From positions 1-64,000 of the forward strand of contig NZ_BJOU01000008.1 in assembly GCF_009932435.1 (NCBI RefSeq): a stretch of DNA of 64,000 nt. Reading direction: 5' to 3'. The translations under genes and the position numbers were made by a program. This document shows, one piece after another, positions 16,977-25,093 of this stretch. The notes beneath the pieces are model-generated. The model made no database searches. It was not told the DNA's origin and worked only from the letters and a program-made list of their open reading frames with translations. This stretch comes from Gordonia crocea. GTDB taxonomy: Bacteria > Actinomycetota > Actinomycetes > Mycobacteriales > Mycobacteriaceae. Each line of letters starts with the position of its first letter. The first letter of the stretch is position 1.

Positions 16977-18032
16977 GTGACCGCGCCCCGGCAGCCAATC
17001 CCCCATCCGCCCCCAACGCCGACCCCCGCTCGGCCCCGGGCCCGGATCGGCGCGGTGCCCGCACCGGTCACCGCCCGCGGCGTCGCCCTGGCCGTCGCGC
17101 TGGCCACGCTGATCGTCATCGTCGTCAACGGTGACGAGTGGCTTTACCGCGGCGGTGCCATTCGACTGGTGGCCGAGTTCCTCATCCCCCTGATCGTGGC
17201 CGCGGCGCTCTACCACGCGGCGATCGGCCTTTCCGCGCGCCGACCGGTGCCAGCGGCACCGATGGCGGTGTTGTGCCTGGCGATCGTCGTCGTACTCGCC
17301 GGCGGCGCCGTGGTCGCCCTGCTCGACGGGACCATCGCAGACCAGAGCCCCTGGCTGATCATTGCCCCGTTCGTCATCGCCGCACTCCCGGTGTTCCTGG
17401 TGCTCGGCACCGCCTTACCCCGAGTGCCGGCCTTCGCCGCAGGCGCACTGGCCGCCCTGATCATCGCTGCCGTCGCCGTGGCCGCCGCCCTCACCCCGAA
17501 ACTCGGTTCGACGCCGATGCCGTCGACGCCGATCGCCACCGCGACCGTCGACGCACAGGTCTCGTCGTGGCAGGGGCGCCTACCCAATCCCTGCGACGAC
17601 GTGTCGAGGCGGACATGGGTACGGCACGGCGTCAATCCGGACTGGGTGCACACCAGGGCCCACAAACCGCCCATCCTTAACGAGCCTGACCGTGACGAAT
17701 GCTCGTTCACCGTCGAAGACCGGTGGGGTGTGTTCGGCCGGAGGACTGGCTACATCACCTATTCGACGGAGAGCTTCGGGCAGTTCATGCGCTCGCCAAA
17801 GCAAGGCGATCTCGTCGTCTCGCGGCCGACGACCGTACTCGGCCAGCCCGCCGCCCAATCCACGACGACTCTCGCGGGCCAGCGCGACAACGAGTGCACC
17901 ATCACCGTCGGCACCGTGTTCGGCACCGTCGCCTACCGCGTTGTCACCAGCCCGAGCCCCGCCGCCGAACGGGCCTGCGCGACGGCGATGGAGGACGCCA
18001 CCGCCTTCTACCCGAGCGTCCCGAGGTCATGA
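16977..18032 (+). CDS. multi-pass membrane protein with secreted Cys-containing domain
   Basis: A 351-residue protein: a Pro-rich cytoplasmic N-terminus (PHPPPTPTPARPRA), five hydrophobic segments between ~35 and 180, and a C-terminal domain of ~160 residues. The domain contains NPCDDV, DECSFTV, NECTITVGTVFGTVAYRV and ERACATA. It is paralogous to the C-terminal part of the next gene. GTG at 16977 is preceded by TACCAT ending 7 nt upstream, which suggests a leaderless transcript. The stop overlaps the next start (ATGA). Function unknown; the four-Cys layout is distantly DUF3558-like. Confidence 0.75.
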   Translation: MTAPRQPIPHPPPTPTPARPRARIGAVPAPVTARGVALAVALATLIVIVVNGDEWLYRGGAIRLVAEFLIPLIVAAALYHAAIGLSARRPVPAAPMAVLCLAIVVVLAGGAVVALLDGTIADQSPWLIIAPFVIAALPVFLVLGTALPRVPAFAAGALAALIIAAVAVAAALTPKLGSTPMPSTPIATATVDAQVSSWQGRLPNPCDDVSRRTWVRHGVNPDWVHTRAHKPPILNEPDRDECSFTVEDRWGVFGRRTGYITYSTESFGQFMRSPKQGDLVVSRPTTVLGQPAAQSTTTLAGQRDNECTITVGTVFGTVAYRVVTSPSPAAERACATAMEDATAFYPSVPRS

Positions 18033-18631
18033 TGCGACTCACCGATGGACGGGCATGGCTGCTCGCGCTGACCGGTGCACTATTCGTCGGCGTGGTCGTC
18101 ATCGTCGCCTCCATCACCAGGCACGGCGGTGAGTCTCGGACGGCGGGGCAGCCCACCACCGCGACCGCCGACGCGGCGCACTCGCCGTGGAAGGGCCGGC
18201 TGCCCGACCCGTGCGCCACGTTGCCGCAGTTGACGCTGACGCGCCTGCAACTCGAGGCCTCCTCGGGTGCCGCGCAGAACCAGAACGACGGGTCCCAGAT
18301 CCGCAATTGCACCCTGTTCGCCAGCGGGGGCCAGACCTGGACGTCGCTGGTGTCCTATTCGACGACGAGTTTCGACGAGGCGCAGCGGATCGCCGAGGAC
18401 CCCACCCGCTACGTCACCCGAGCCACGATGGCGCTCGGCCATCCCGCGTTCCGCTCGACGCCGCGCGCGGCGGAGCGGGCCACCACCGAGTGCACCATCA
18501 CGGCGGGGACCGTCTTCGGCACGGTGGCCTACCGCGTGTGGGATGAGTCGAGCCCGTCGGCCGACGCCGTCTGCGCCAAAGCCACCGAACTCGCCGTGGC
18601 CTTCTATCCGAGCGTCCGCCGGGGTCGCTGA
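18029..18631 (+). CDS. single-pass membrane protein, paralogue of the upstream C-terminal domain
   Basis: A 200-residue protein with one N-terminal membrane segment (~9-29, AWLLALTGALFVGVVVIVA) and a secreted domain. The domain contains LPDPCATL, RNCTLFA, TECTITAGTVFGTVAYRV and AVCAKA, and ends in VAFYPSV, which parallels TAFYPSV in the preceding protein. The ATG overlaps the upstream stop by 4 nt, so the two are co-translated and may form a pair on the membrane. Function unknown. Confidence 0.78.
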   Translation: MMRLTDGRAWLLALTGALFVGVVVIVASITRHGGESRTAGQPTTATADAAHSPWKGRLPDPCATLPQLTLTRLQLEASSGAAQNQNDGSQIRNCTLFASGGQTWTSLVSYSTTSFDEAQRIAEDPTRYVTRATMALGHPAFRSTPRAAERATTECTITAGTVFGTVAYRVWDESSPSADAVCAKATELAVAFYPSVRRGR

Positions 18632-18669
18632 TTCCGGGGGCAACCCGCTGTGCCACGTATCGTGGCGGC

Positions 18670-19098
18670 GTGGACCTGCGCGTCGGCGCCTATGCCGTCA
18701 TCACCGACGACGATGACCGCGTGCTGCTCGCCCACTGGAACGCGGGGCACCACTCGGCGTGGACGATGCCCGGCGGCGGCTTGGAGCCCGGCGAGGATCC
18801 GCCGACGGCCGCTCACCGCGAGGTCGACGAGGAGACCGGCTACCGGATCGAACTCGACGAGCTGCTCGACGTCGATTCCCTGGTGGTCCCGGCCGAGCGG
18901 CGTCTCGGGCCCGACGAGAATGTCCCGCTGCACCTGCTGCGGATCATCTACCGCGCGCACATCGTCGGCGGCAGCCTGCGCGACGAGGTGGGCGGCTCCA
19001 CCGATCGCGCCGGGTGGTTTCCGCTGGCCGCTGTCCCCGATCTGCGGCGCGTCACCCTCGTCGACATCGCCTTGTCGGCGGCGAGGCTGATCGGCTGA
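18670..19098 (+). CDS. NUDIX hydrolase
   Basis: A 142-residue protein with a full Nudix box: GGLEPGED at ~37-44, then REVDEETGY at ~52-60, matching GX5EX7REUXEEXGU. These enzymes hydrolyse nucleoside diphosphates linked to another moiety, using Mg2+. Length fits a single-domain MutT-like enzyme; the substrate is not deducible. GTG at 18670 has TATCGT ending 6 nt upstream, consistent with a leaderless transcript. Confidence 0.9.
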   Translation: MDLRVGAYAVITDDDDRVLLAHWNAGHHSAWTMPGGGLEPGEDPPTAAHREVDEETGYRIELDELLDVDSLVVPAERRLGPDENVPLHLLRIIYRAHIVGGSLRDEVGGSTDRAGWFPLAAVPDLRRVTLVDIALSAARLIG

Positions 19099-19110
19099 GA
19101 CCCGACGAGA

Positions 19111-19145
19111 CGCGCCCGCCGCGACGGGGAGTCGTGACGGGCGCG
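19111..19145 (+). terminator. hairpin after the NUDIX gene
   Basis: CGCGCCCG (19111-19118) pairs with CGGGCGCG (19138-19145). There is no U-tract. The same arms occur in hairpins after the two secreted-protein genes. Confidence 0.5.
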
Positions 19146-19191
19146 GGGACTGCAGAGACATCTGTGGTCGGCGGTGCCGAGGTCTTCACCT

Positions 19192-19231
19192 ATTGAAACA
19201 CCCAGTTTGCCCTGGTGAGGCCCGATTGGTG
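19192..19231. repeat. degenerate copy of the 5' region of the secreted-protein gene
   Basis: ATTGAAACACC (19192-19202) and GGCCCGATTGGTG (19219-19231) recur in the same order and orientation at 20917-20927 and 20943-20955, upstream of the gene starting at 20867. The intervening ~15 nt differ. So the gene has a diverged copy of its own leader region behind its 3' end. Confidence 0.75.
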
Positions 19232-19263
19232 ATTCCCGACGAGAAGTGCGCCTTGCACAGCAA

Positions 19264-19301
19264 CGCGCCCGTCGAAGACCGAAAGGTCTCCGGCGGGCGC
19301 G
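19264..19301 (-). terminator. hairpin after the first secreted-protein gene
   Basis: CGCGCCCG (19264-19271) pairs with CGGGCGCG (19294-19301), with an inner GACC/GGTC stem around GAAA. It begins ~20 nt after the minus-strand stop at 19320. Confidence 0.6.
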
Positions 19302-19319
19302 GTGACCGCGAAGCGGCTA

Positions 19320-20867
19320 CTAATTGTTGCTGGTAGACGAGGAACTCTGATTGCTCTGGTTCCCGCCATTCGCCCCGAATCCGCTAAACGACGGGGCAGA
19401 CGGCGCCGACGGGACCGACGGCCGCCAACCGCGGCCCGCACCCGGCGCCGCCGGCGTCTGGTTGGCGCTCTGGCCTCCCTGCGTGGACCACTGGTTGGTG
19501 CCGCCGTTCTGCTGCCAACCGCTGCGCCACTGCTCGGTGCGCTGCTGCTGGCGCTCGGCCCAGTTCTGCTGGGTCTGCTGAGCCGCATTGGCGCCGGATT
19601 GCCACGCGTTCTTGGCTCCCGACTGGAATTTCTGCACCGCATTGGGCACCACCCCGGCAACACCGGTGGCTCCGGTGGTCCCGGTGGTTCCGGTGGTCTT
19701 CTGCGGGGTGGTGTTGGCCGATGCCGAACGGGCGGCGAACGTGCTCGGCGTAGTTCCGGTGGTACCCACCGTCTGCTGCAATGCCGAGAAGGTCGTCGGC
19801 ACGCTGCTCGCCGCCGCGAGCGTGCTCGTCGTGGTCGACGTCGAGAACGGCAGGTTCTCCAGCGGGTTGTTACCGCCGATGATGTCGCCGATCAGACTCG
19901 CCAACGCCGCCAGGTTGTCACCCGGGAACCGAATGTTGTTGAACCCCAACCCACTGATGCCCGGGATGATCTGTGAGGCGTCAAACGCGCCCGTGGTCAG
20001 CACGGGGAAGCCGAAGTAGTTCGACGTGCTGGGCGTAGCAACGTTGTCTTCCGACGAGGCGATCTTCGGGAAGATCGTCACCTCCTGGCCGAGCCACTTG
20101 ACGGTGATCGGATTCTTCAATCCATAGTCGCTCGTCAACGAGACGATGCTCGGCAGACCGTACGCCCCGGTACGACCGCCCCAACTGAACCCGAGGCGAA
20201 CGAAGTCGTCGGTCAAGAACTTCTGGATCGCGCGAGAATCACCGTTGGTCACGTCTGTAAGTAGCGAAAGCAAAGCTCCTACTGGGTCATCGATAATCGA
20301 CAGGGCACCCAGCGGATTAACCAGCGCACCGGATATCGATCTATCATTCGGATTGTAGTCTGCCCCTAGTACTCCAAGAGCATTCACACATGCTCCATCG
20401 GTCGACGAGTAGCCGAATGTCAATGCCCCGAGGCAAACCAATTGCCCCGGGATTGCGAAGCCAGGAAAAACCCCGGGGATAGCAAGCAGCGACGTATCTG
20501 TCGTCGCCAATGCCAGACCGATCATTGAGAATGCGGTAGCACTCTCACCGGTACCCGCAAAGGTGGCCGCGAGAGAACCCGGCAACACAGCAATCGAGTT
20601 GGTATCGCCGACATACCCTTTGACCAAGTTCCAGGCAGTCGATCCAAAAAGGTTCGTAACCAGCCCTTCCGGGTCGATAGCCGTGCCGCCGAGAATGCTC
20701 GTCGAGTCGGCTTGTGCTGGCGCTGGTGGTGCGACGAGGCCTGCGCCGAGCCCTATCGCGGATGCTGCTGCGATTGCGGCGACTCCCCCGCGCATCCGCA
20801 TGCTGCGCCGACGCGCAGCCCTGTTCTGTGTCCCCCGGTTACCGTCTTTGAGCTTCCTTGCCTTCAC
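19320..20867 (-). CDS. large secreted protein of unknown function (intact paralogue)
   Basis: A 515-residue protein. The start is GTG at 20867 (VKARKLKDGNRG) with AGGAG 5 nt upstream; the frame is open further but without a ribosome site. A long basic n-region and hydrophobic core (RMRGGVAAIAAASAIGLGAGLVA) end in APAQA, a signal peptidase I site near residue 54. The middle holds LTDDFVRLGFSWGG, LPSIVSLTSDYGLKNPITV and WLGQEVTIFPK. These blocks recur in the neighbouring interrupted paralogue. The last ~130 residues are low complexity: Thr/Ala runs, then Gln/Trp/Asn-rich repeats (AQQTQQNWAERQQQRTEQW), ending in Ser/Asn. No catalytic motif or known family is recognised. An envelope-surface or matrix role is a guess. 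Confidence 0.75.
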   Translation of the reverse strand: MKARKLKDGNRGTQNRAARRRSMRMRGGVAAIAAASAIGLGAGLVAPPAPAQADSTSILGGTAIDPEGLVTNLFGSTAWNLVKGYVGDTNSIAVLPGSLAATFAGTGESATAFSMIGLALATTDTSLLAIPGVFPGFAIPGQLVCLGALTFGYSSTDGACVNALGVLGADYNPNDRSISGALVNPLGALSIIDDPVGALLSLLTDVTNGDSRAIQKFLTDDFVRLGFSWGGRTGAYGLPSIVSLTSDYGLKNPITVKWLGQEVTIFPKIASSEDNVATPSTSNYFGFPVLTTGAFDASQIIPGISGLGFNNIRFPGDNLAALASLIGDIIGGNNPLENLPFSTSTTTSTLAAASSVPTTFSALQQTVGTTGTTPSTFAARSASANTTPQKTTGTTGTTGATGVAGVVPNAVQKFQSGAKNAWQSGANAAQQTQQNWAERQQQRTEQWRSGWQQNGGTNQWSTQGGQSANQTPAAPGAGRGWRPSVPSAPSAPSFSGFGANGGNQSNQSSSSTSNN

Positions 20868-21036
20868 GACATCTCCTGCTTCCTGGTTACCGTCCGGCAG
20901 AACTACCGGCCCTTCGATTGAAACACCAGAAACTGGACAAGTGGCCCGATTGGTGTAAACTTTCGCGGCGAAAGTCCTGGTCAAACGTCCAAGAGTGCAA
21001 GTGCCACCGGGCCGGACACGAGGAAGCAAAGAAGAA

Positions 21037-21073
21037 CCGCGCCCGCCGGGACTTTCGTCACCGACGGGCGCGG
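21037..21073 (-). terminator. hairpin after the interrupted secreted-protein gene
   Basis: CCGCGCCCG (21037-21045) pairs with CGGGCGCGG (21065-21073), 18 nt beyond the minus-strand stop at 21091. The arms match the other two hairpins of this locus. Confidence 0.6.
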
Positions 21074-21090
21074 AGTTAACGAGACGGGGA

Positions 21091-22637
21091 CTACTGCCCG
21101 GCGCCTCCGGTTGTCGGGGAGGCACTACCGGCCGGCCCAGGCGTGGTGGACTGTGCACCGTCACTCGCGGGCGGGTTGCTGGTTCCCTTGTTTCCGCTGA
21201 AGAACTTGCTACCGAAGCGAGAGGTGAATCCATTCGAGGTTCCCTCGCCAGAGTTCGACTTCGGCGTCGAGTCCCACGAGTTGGTTCCATCCTGCTGCCA
21301 GCTCTGCTTCTGCTGCTGCCAGGCCTCCTGGTTCTGCTGACGCTGAGCCTTCCACGCCTCGGTCGCGGCCTTCGGCGTCTGGAACGCCTGGGTCGCGGCC
21401 TGCTTGGCCGTGTTGGTCATAGTCTGCGTCTGCTGCTGGGTCTGGCTCTTCCAGTTCTTGACGGCATCACGGCTCTTCGAGGTGATAGACGAGGTCGTGC
21501 TGCGCGCGTTGGTCGTATCCGCCGCCGCCAGCTTGGTCGCGTCGGCACCGTCGACGCCGTAGCTCGCCGCCAACGGAGCAACCGCCGTGGTGTTCATACC
21601 AAGGGCCTTGGCGACCACGGTGTTGGTGCCGAGGTTCTGGACCGTGTTCGTGTCCACATTCGCCAGCGGCAGGATGCCGCCCAGGCCGAGGGTGTTGGTC
21701 AGACCGCTCACCACACCGGTCAAGCCACTCGTGGCACTGGTGGTGCTGGTGCCGCCGAGCAAACCGCTCAGCGGGTTCGATCCACTGAACAGGTCGAGCA
21801 GCCCCAGGTTGATGTTGTCGAAGCTCAGGCCGCTGAACGACGGGGTGAGCTGCGAAGCATCGAACGAACCCGTCAGTTGCGGAAGGGCGACGTAGTTGGG
21901 CGTCGTCTTCCCGTTGATCTTGGCGGTCGGGAAGATCGTCAGCGTCTGCCCGAGCCAGTTGATCTTGATCGGGTTGATCAAGCCGTAGTGGCTGGTGAGC
22001 GCCACCAGATTCGGCAGTTGGAGCGAGCCGATCTTGGCACCGTCACGATCTCCGCCGACGGTCAACCGGACAAAGTCCGACGTAAGCAGGTCCTGAAGTG
22101 GGGCACCGGTAAGAAGGCCAGTCACCAAATCCCCCATAGTCCCACTCGGATCCGAGAGGATCTCAAGCATCGCAAGCGGATTGGTGAGCCCTGCCTGAAA
22201 CTCGGGGATCGACCGGTCACCTGTCAAGACCCGCCCATCGAGAGTGCCGAGCACGTTGCCGCACGCGCCGACTCCTTCGGCGTAAGCGCCAGCCACAACA
22301 CCAAGGCAGTCCAGACGCTTGATCCCAGGAATTGAAATCGGCGTGGTAACCCCCAGCAGTGAGGTGGTGATCTTTTCGGTATTCCATGCATTGGCAATTC
22401 CCAAAACCGCGAACGCAACCGACGTCCGACCGTTGCTCGCACCCGAGGTAGCGACACTAAATGGAAGAAGCGCTATTGACGTTGCTTTCCCGCCTCGTGA
22501 CGCGAAGGCAAACTTGATGCCATCTCCGATCACGCGAGCACTCCCAGTCGGCTCTTCAGCATCGGCAATATTCGGAATCAACAGCCCAAGAATGGGATCA
22601 TTTGCGAGTGCTTGAGCGGGGTCAAATAAGGCCCTAG
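21091..22637 (-). pseudogene. 3' part of a secreted-protein gene split by the composite transposon
   Basis: The frame is open from the transposon border to the stop at 21091 (~515 codons) and has no start of its own; the first residues are RALFDPAQALANDPILGLLIP. It carries the blocks shared with the intact paralogue: LTSDFVRLTVGGDRDG, LPNLVALTSHYGLINPIKI and WLGQTLTIFPT. The C-terminus is rich in Gln, Trp, Ser and Asn (AWQQQKQSWQQDG). The missing N-terminus lies at 27841-28211. Joining 28211-27841 to 22633-21091 gives 1,914 nt, exactly 638 codons including the stop, with no frameshift. The gene was therefore intact before insertion, which suggests a recent event. Confidence 0.88.
22634..22637. 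repeat. left copy of 4-bp target-site duplication (CTAG)
   Basis: CTAG immediately precedes the IS end CCTCGATC at 22638. The matching CTAG follows the far end of the second IS copy at 27841-27844. Confidence 0.85.
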
Positions 22638-22809
22638 CCTCGATCTTTCGTGAGGTGCCGCTCCCGGCCTGATCGGTTCGGATTGATTGCGGCAGAACAG
22701 ATTATGTCCTGTGGATATGACAGGGCGACCGTTGTCGCTGGTGGCGGCCGGGTTTCACGTCACCGGCGGTGGTCTTTCGGGGTTGGTTGGTCGGGTCGGG
22801 TCCGGCAGG

Positions 22810-24201
22810 TCAGCGGCTGGTGCGGTAGCCCTCGAGGCGGTGCAGGCCGGCGGTGAGGACTGGTGTCCATTGGTGGTGCTGGTCGTAACGCAACCGGCGG
22901 GTGCGGGCGTGGCGGGCCAGGCGGGCGGCGGTCGCCCACAGGCGTAGGCGGAGGCGTTTGATTTCCCAGGTGCGCGCATCGGTGCCGGTCAGCGCGAGCA
23001 TCTGGGTCCAGGCGGTCAGGTCGGTGGCCAACTCAGTGATGGCGAGCCAGATCTGGTTCTTGGTGAAGTCGTGGTACGGCAGGTTCGTCATGCCGGTCGC
23101 TTTCGCGGCCCGGATGCGGTCTTCGCACCGGGCCCGCAGCCGGTGCCGTACTTCGAGGTCGGCGAGTTGCCCGCGGCTGCTGTTGGTGACGAAGCAGGTC
23201 AGGCGCCATCCGTTGGTGTCGGTGAACCGCAACTGGGCGCCGGGGTGGGGGCGTTCGCGGCGCACGATCACCCGCATACCCGGCGGATAGCCGGTCAAAG
23301 ACAGGACCCCGGTCAGTTCGGCGACCTGGGCCCCGTCACGGGGCTGGCCGTCGGCGTTGTAGGCCTGGGTCCACACCGATGCGGGCAGCACTTCGACCGC
23401 GGCGGCCATGGCCGGGGTCATACCAATCCCACACGAATACGACAGGCCCCGTTTGTGCAGGTAATTCAGGAATCCTTTGGTGCCGCCAGCACTATCGGTG
23501 CGGATGAGGATCTTGCGGCCGGCCCGCCAACACAGACCCGGGATCTGGGCCAGGGCCCGGTGAAGGACGGTGATGTGGTCGGCGGCGGTGTTCGCCCCAG
23601 CATTCCCGGCCCGCAACAATCCTGCGGCGGCTTCCCCTGTTCCACCGGGGCCGTGGTCGATGAACGCCAGCAGCGGGTGGAACCCGAACCCCCGCTTATA
23701 GGTCGGGGCCGCGTCCTGTTTCTCCGAGTGCGCGGTCACCAGGGTCGCATCCAGATCGATGACCAACGGGTGGTGTTCATCGATCCGATGGTTCGGGGCA
23801 TGCTCACCGGCCAACTCCCACACCGTCTTTCGTGCCACAGCCCGCGCGCCGGCGATCGCGGCCAGCGCCGCGACCGGTTCGTCGGCCAGGGTCGCGATCA
23901 GGCGAGAGACGGTCGGATCCGAGGCCACCGGCCCGAACACCGTCTCGCGGCCACGCAGCACCGCCAGATCAGCGGCGCAGTCGGCGCCGCCGACCATCGC
24001 CACAGCCAGATCCAAGACGATCTTGCCCGGATCATGGGTCGCATAGTCCTTGCGCCACGGCGTCAGCGCATCACTCAACAGCCTCGGAAGGCCTGCGACC
24101 TCGGCTGTGCGGGTCACCAACGCCAAACCCGCATGCGACACGATCCCCGCACCGTCACCGGTGACCGTCGACTGCGGATAGAACAGGGTAGAGTTACTCA
24201 C
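22810..24201 (-). CDS. IS1380-family transposase, copy 1
   Basis: A 463-residue DDE transposase. Likely catalytic surroundings are VIDLDATLVTAHSEKQ (first Asp, ~145-160) and ILIRTDSAGGTKGFL (second Asp, ~235-250). The family-typical substrate stretch TYKRGFGFHPLLAFIDHG lies between them. The length is full and no frame is broken, so it should be active. The start is GTG at 24201 (VSNSTLFYPQ). Its GGAG ribosome site lies inside one arm of the 24203-24275 inverted repeat. The protein differs from copy 2 at about five residues (for example Leu6/Val6 and Pro48/Leu48). Confidence 0.93.
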   Translation of the reverse strand: MSNSTLFYPQSTVTGDGAGIVSHAGLALVTRTAEVAGLPRLLSDALTPWRKDYATHDPGKIVLDLAVAMVGGADCAADLAVLRGRETVFGPVASDPTVSRLIATLADEPVAALAAIAGARAVARKTVWELAGEHAPNHRIDEHHPLVIDLDATLVTAHSEKQDAAPTYKRGFGFHPLLAFIDHGPGGTGEAAAGLLRAGNAGANTAADHITVLHRALAQIPGLCWRAGRKILIRTDSAGGTKGFLNYLHKRGLSYSCGIGMTPAMAAAVEVLPASVWTQAYNADGQPRDGAQVAELTGVLSLTGYPPGMRVIVRRERPHPGAQLRFTDTNGWRLTCFVTNSSRGQLADLEVRHRLRARCEDRIRAAKATGMTNLPYHDFTKNQIWLAITELATDLTAWTQMLALTGTDARTWEIKRLRLRLWATAARLARHARTRRLRYDQHHQWTPVLTAGLHRLEGYRTSR

Positions 24202-24202
24202 C

Positions 24203-24275
24203 AGAAAGGTGCTCCTTCGTCCTCGCTTGGTCGTGCTGTCGCAAGAACGATTATTCCAGGTCAGAGCACCTTTCT
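24203..24275 (-). promoter_or_regulatory. 12-bp inverted repeat masking the transposase ribosome site
   Basis: AGAAAGGTGCTC (24203-24214) pairs perfectly with GAGCACCTTTCT (24264-24275). In RNA read from outside through the IS, both arms would be present and the transposase GGAG would be sequestered. Copy 2 has the same arms at 27721-27732 and 27782-27793. A transcript starting inside the loop would lack the upstream arm and be translatable. Confidence 0.65.
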
Positions 24276-24340
24276 TTATGTCCTGGGCCGCGTGTTCGTC
24301 AATTCGCTATGAAATAGCGAGGCTAATTCACCCGGCAGGC

Positions 24341-24377
24341 CGCAGGGCCGCCACTTCTTCGAAGTGGCGGCCCTGCG
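24341..24377 (-). terminator. strong hairpin after the porin genes
   Basis: A 17-bp perfect stem (24341-24357 with 24361-24377) closes on a 3-nt TTC loop. It begins 25 nt beyond the stop of the second porin gene. No U-tract, but the stability suggests termination of the porin transcript before the IS. Confidence 0.75.
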
Positions 24378-24401
24378 AGGATTGTGATCCGAAGCGAGGT
24401 T

Positions 24402-25058
24402 CTAGCCCATGGAGAAGGGGCGTCCGTAGAAACTCATACTCTGCATCGCATGCTTGGTCTCGATCTGGACACTCGCGAAGGAACGGGCTTGGGCATAGCC
24501 ACCGCAGCCACGTAGACCTAGCTGCGAGTTGGTGTAGCTTAGTGAAGCGCGCTTCTTCTTCTTGTAGGTGATCCGCTTGTCGTGCTTGTCCTGGCCGAAG
24601 TCATCGGCGCGCTCAGCGTCCACCAGGTAGAAGGCGCGTGCCTGGCCGGGACCGAGGGACACAGATGTCCCTGCCTCGGCGCCGTCGAACCCGTTTGCGT
24701 CGATGCCACTTCCACCTTCTCCGGAGACGCTGGCCAGGTTGACCTGGCAGCCAACAATGTAGCCGGGGTAGATCTCGATCCGGCTGGCCTCCTTGGAAAG
24801 GGTGACGATGAGCTTGCCGGATACCCATGCGTTGCGGTGCAGGGGGGTGCCACCCAACGATGGGTTGACATTAGCCCGTTCCCGGACCCTCTGAAAGGTG
24901 ACTACGGTTCCGTCGCCCATGGTGTAGCGCTGGGTCTGAGATGGCAGGTTGTAGACCGTGTCTGCTTTTGCGGAAGGTGGCGCAGCAGTCAGGGCGCTCG
25001 TCACCATCACGGCCGCTGCGGCGGCCGTGAGACCAGTAAACTTCGCCTTTGTCTTCAT
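24402..25058 (-). CDS. MspA-family porin, second gene of the pair
   Basis: A 218-residue protein with a Sec signal peptide (MKTKAKFTGLTAAAAAVMVT..., cleavage after SAKA near 31). The mature domain has MspA-family blocks: GDGTVVTFQRVRERANVNPSLGG (split here by strand turns), NAWVSGKLIV, GYIVGCQVNL, and a C-terminal GCGGYAQARSF. MspA-type porins form goblet-shaped channels through the mycolic-acid outer membrane for small hydrophilic solutes. The lysine-rich stretch YKKKKR near 180 is unusual. The gene starts 35 nt after the first porin gene, so the two are co-transcribed. Adjacent unequal pairs are known as NfpA/NfpB in Nocardia and GjpA/GjpB in Gordonia; a heteromeric channel is inferred. Confidence 0.88.
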   Translation of the reverse strand: MKTKAKFTGLTAAAAAVMVTSALTAAPPSAKADTVYNLPSQTQRYTMGDGTVVTFQRVRERANVNPSLGGTPLHRNAWVSGKLIVTLSKEASRIEIYPGYIVGCQVNLASVSGEGGSGIDANGFDGAEAGTSVSLGPGQARAFYLVDAERADDFGQDKHDKRITYKKKKRASLSYTNSQLGLRGCGGYAQARSFASVQIETKHAMQSMSFYGRPFSMG

Positions 25059-25093
25059 AAAATTCTCTCTTCTCTTGAATGTGTTGGCGAGGT

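Larger units (their letters stand above)
22638..24322 (-). mobile_element. IS1380-family insertion sequence, copy 1
   Basis: A 1,685-bp element. The left end CCTCGATCTTTC and the inverse of the right end, CCTCGCTATTTC, form terminal inverted repeats (10 of 12 match). It has one transposase gene on the minus strand. A 4-bp target duplication and this length agree with the IS1380 family (IS1676-like from memory). Confidence 0.9.
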
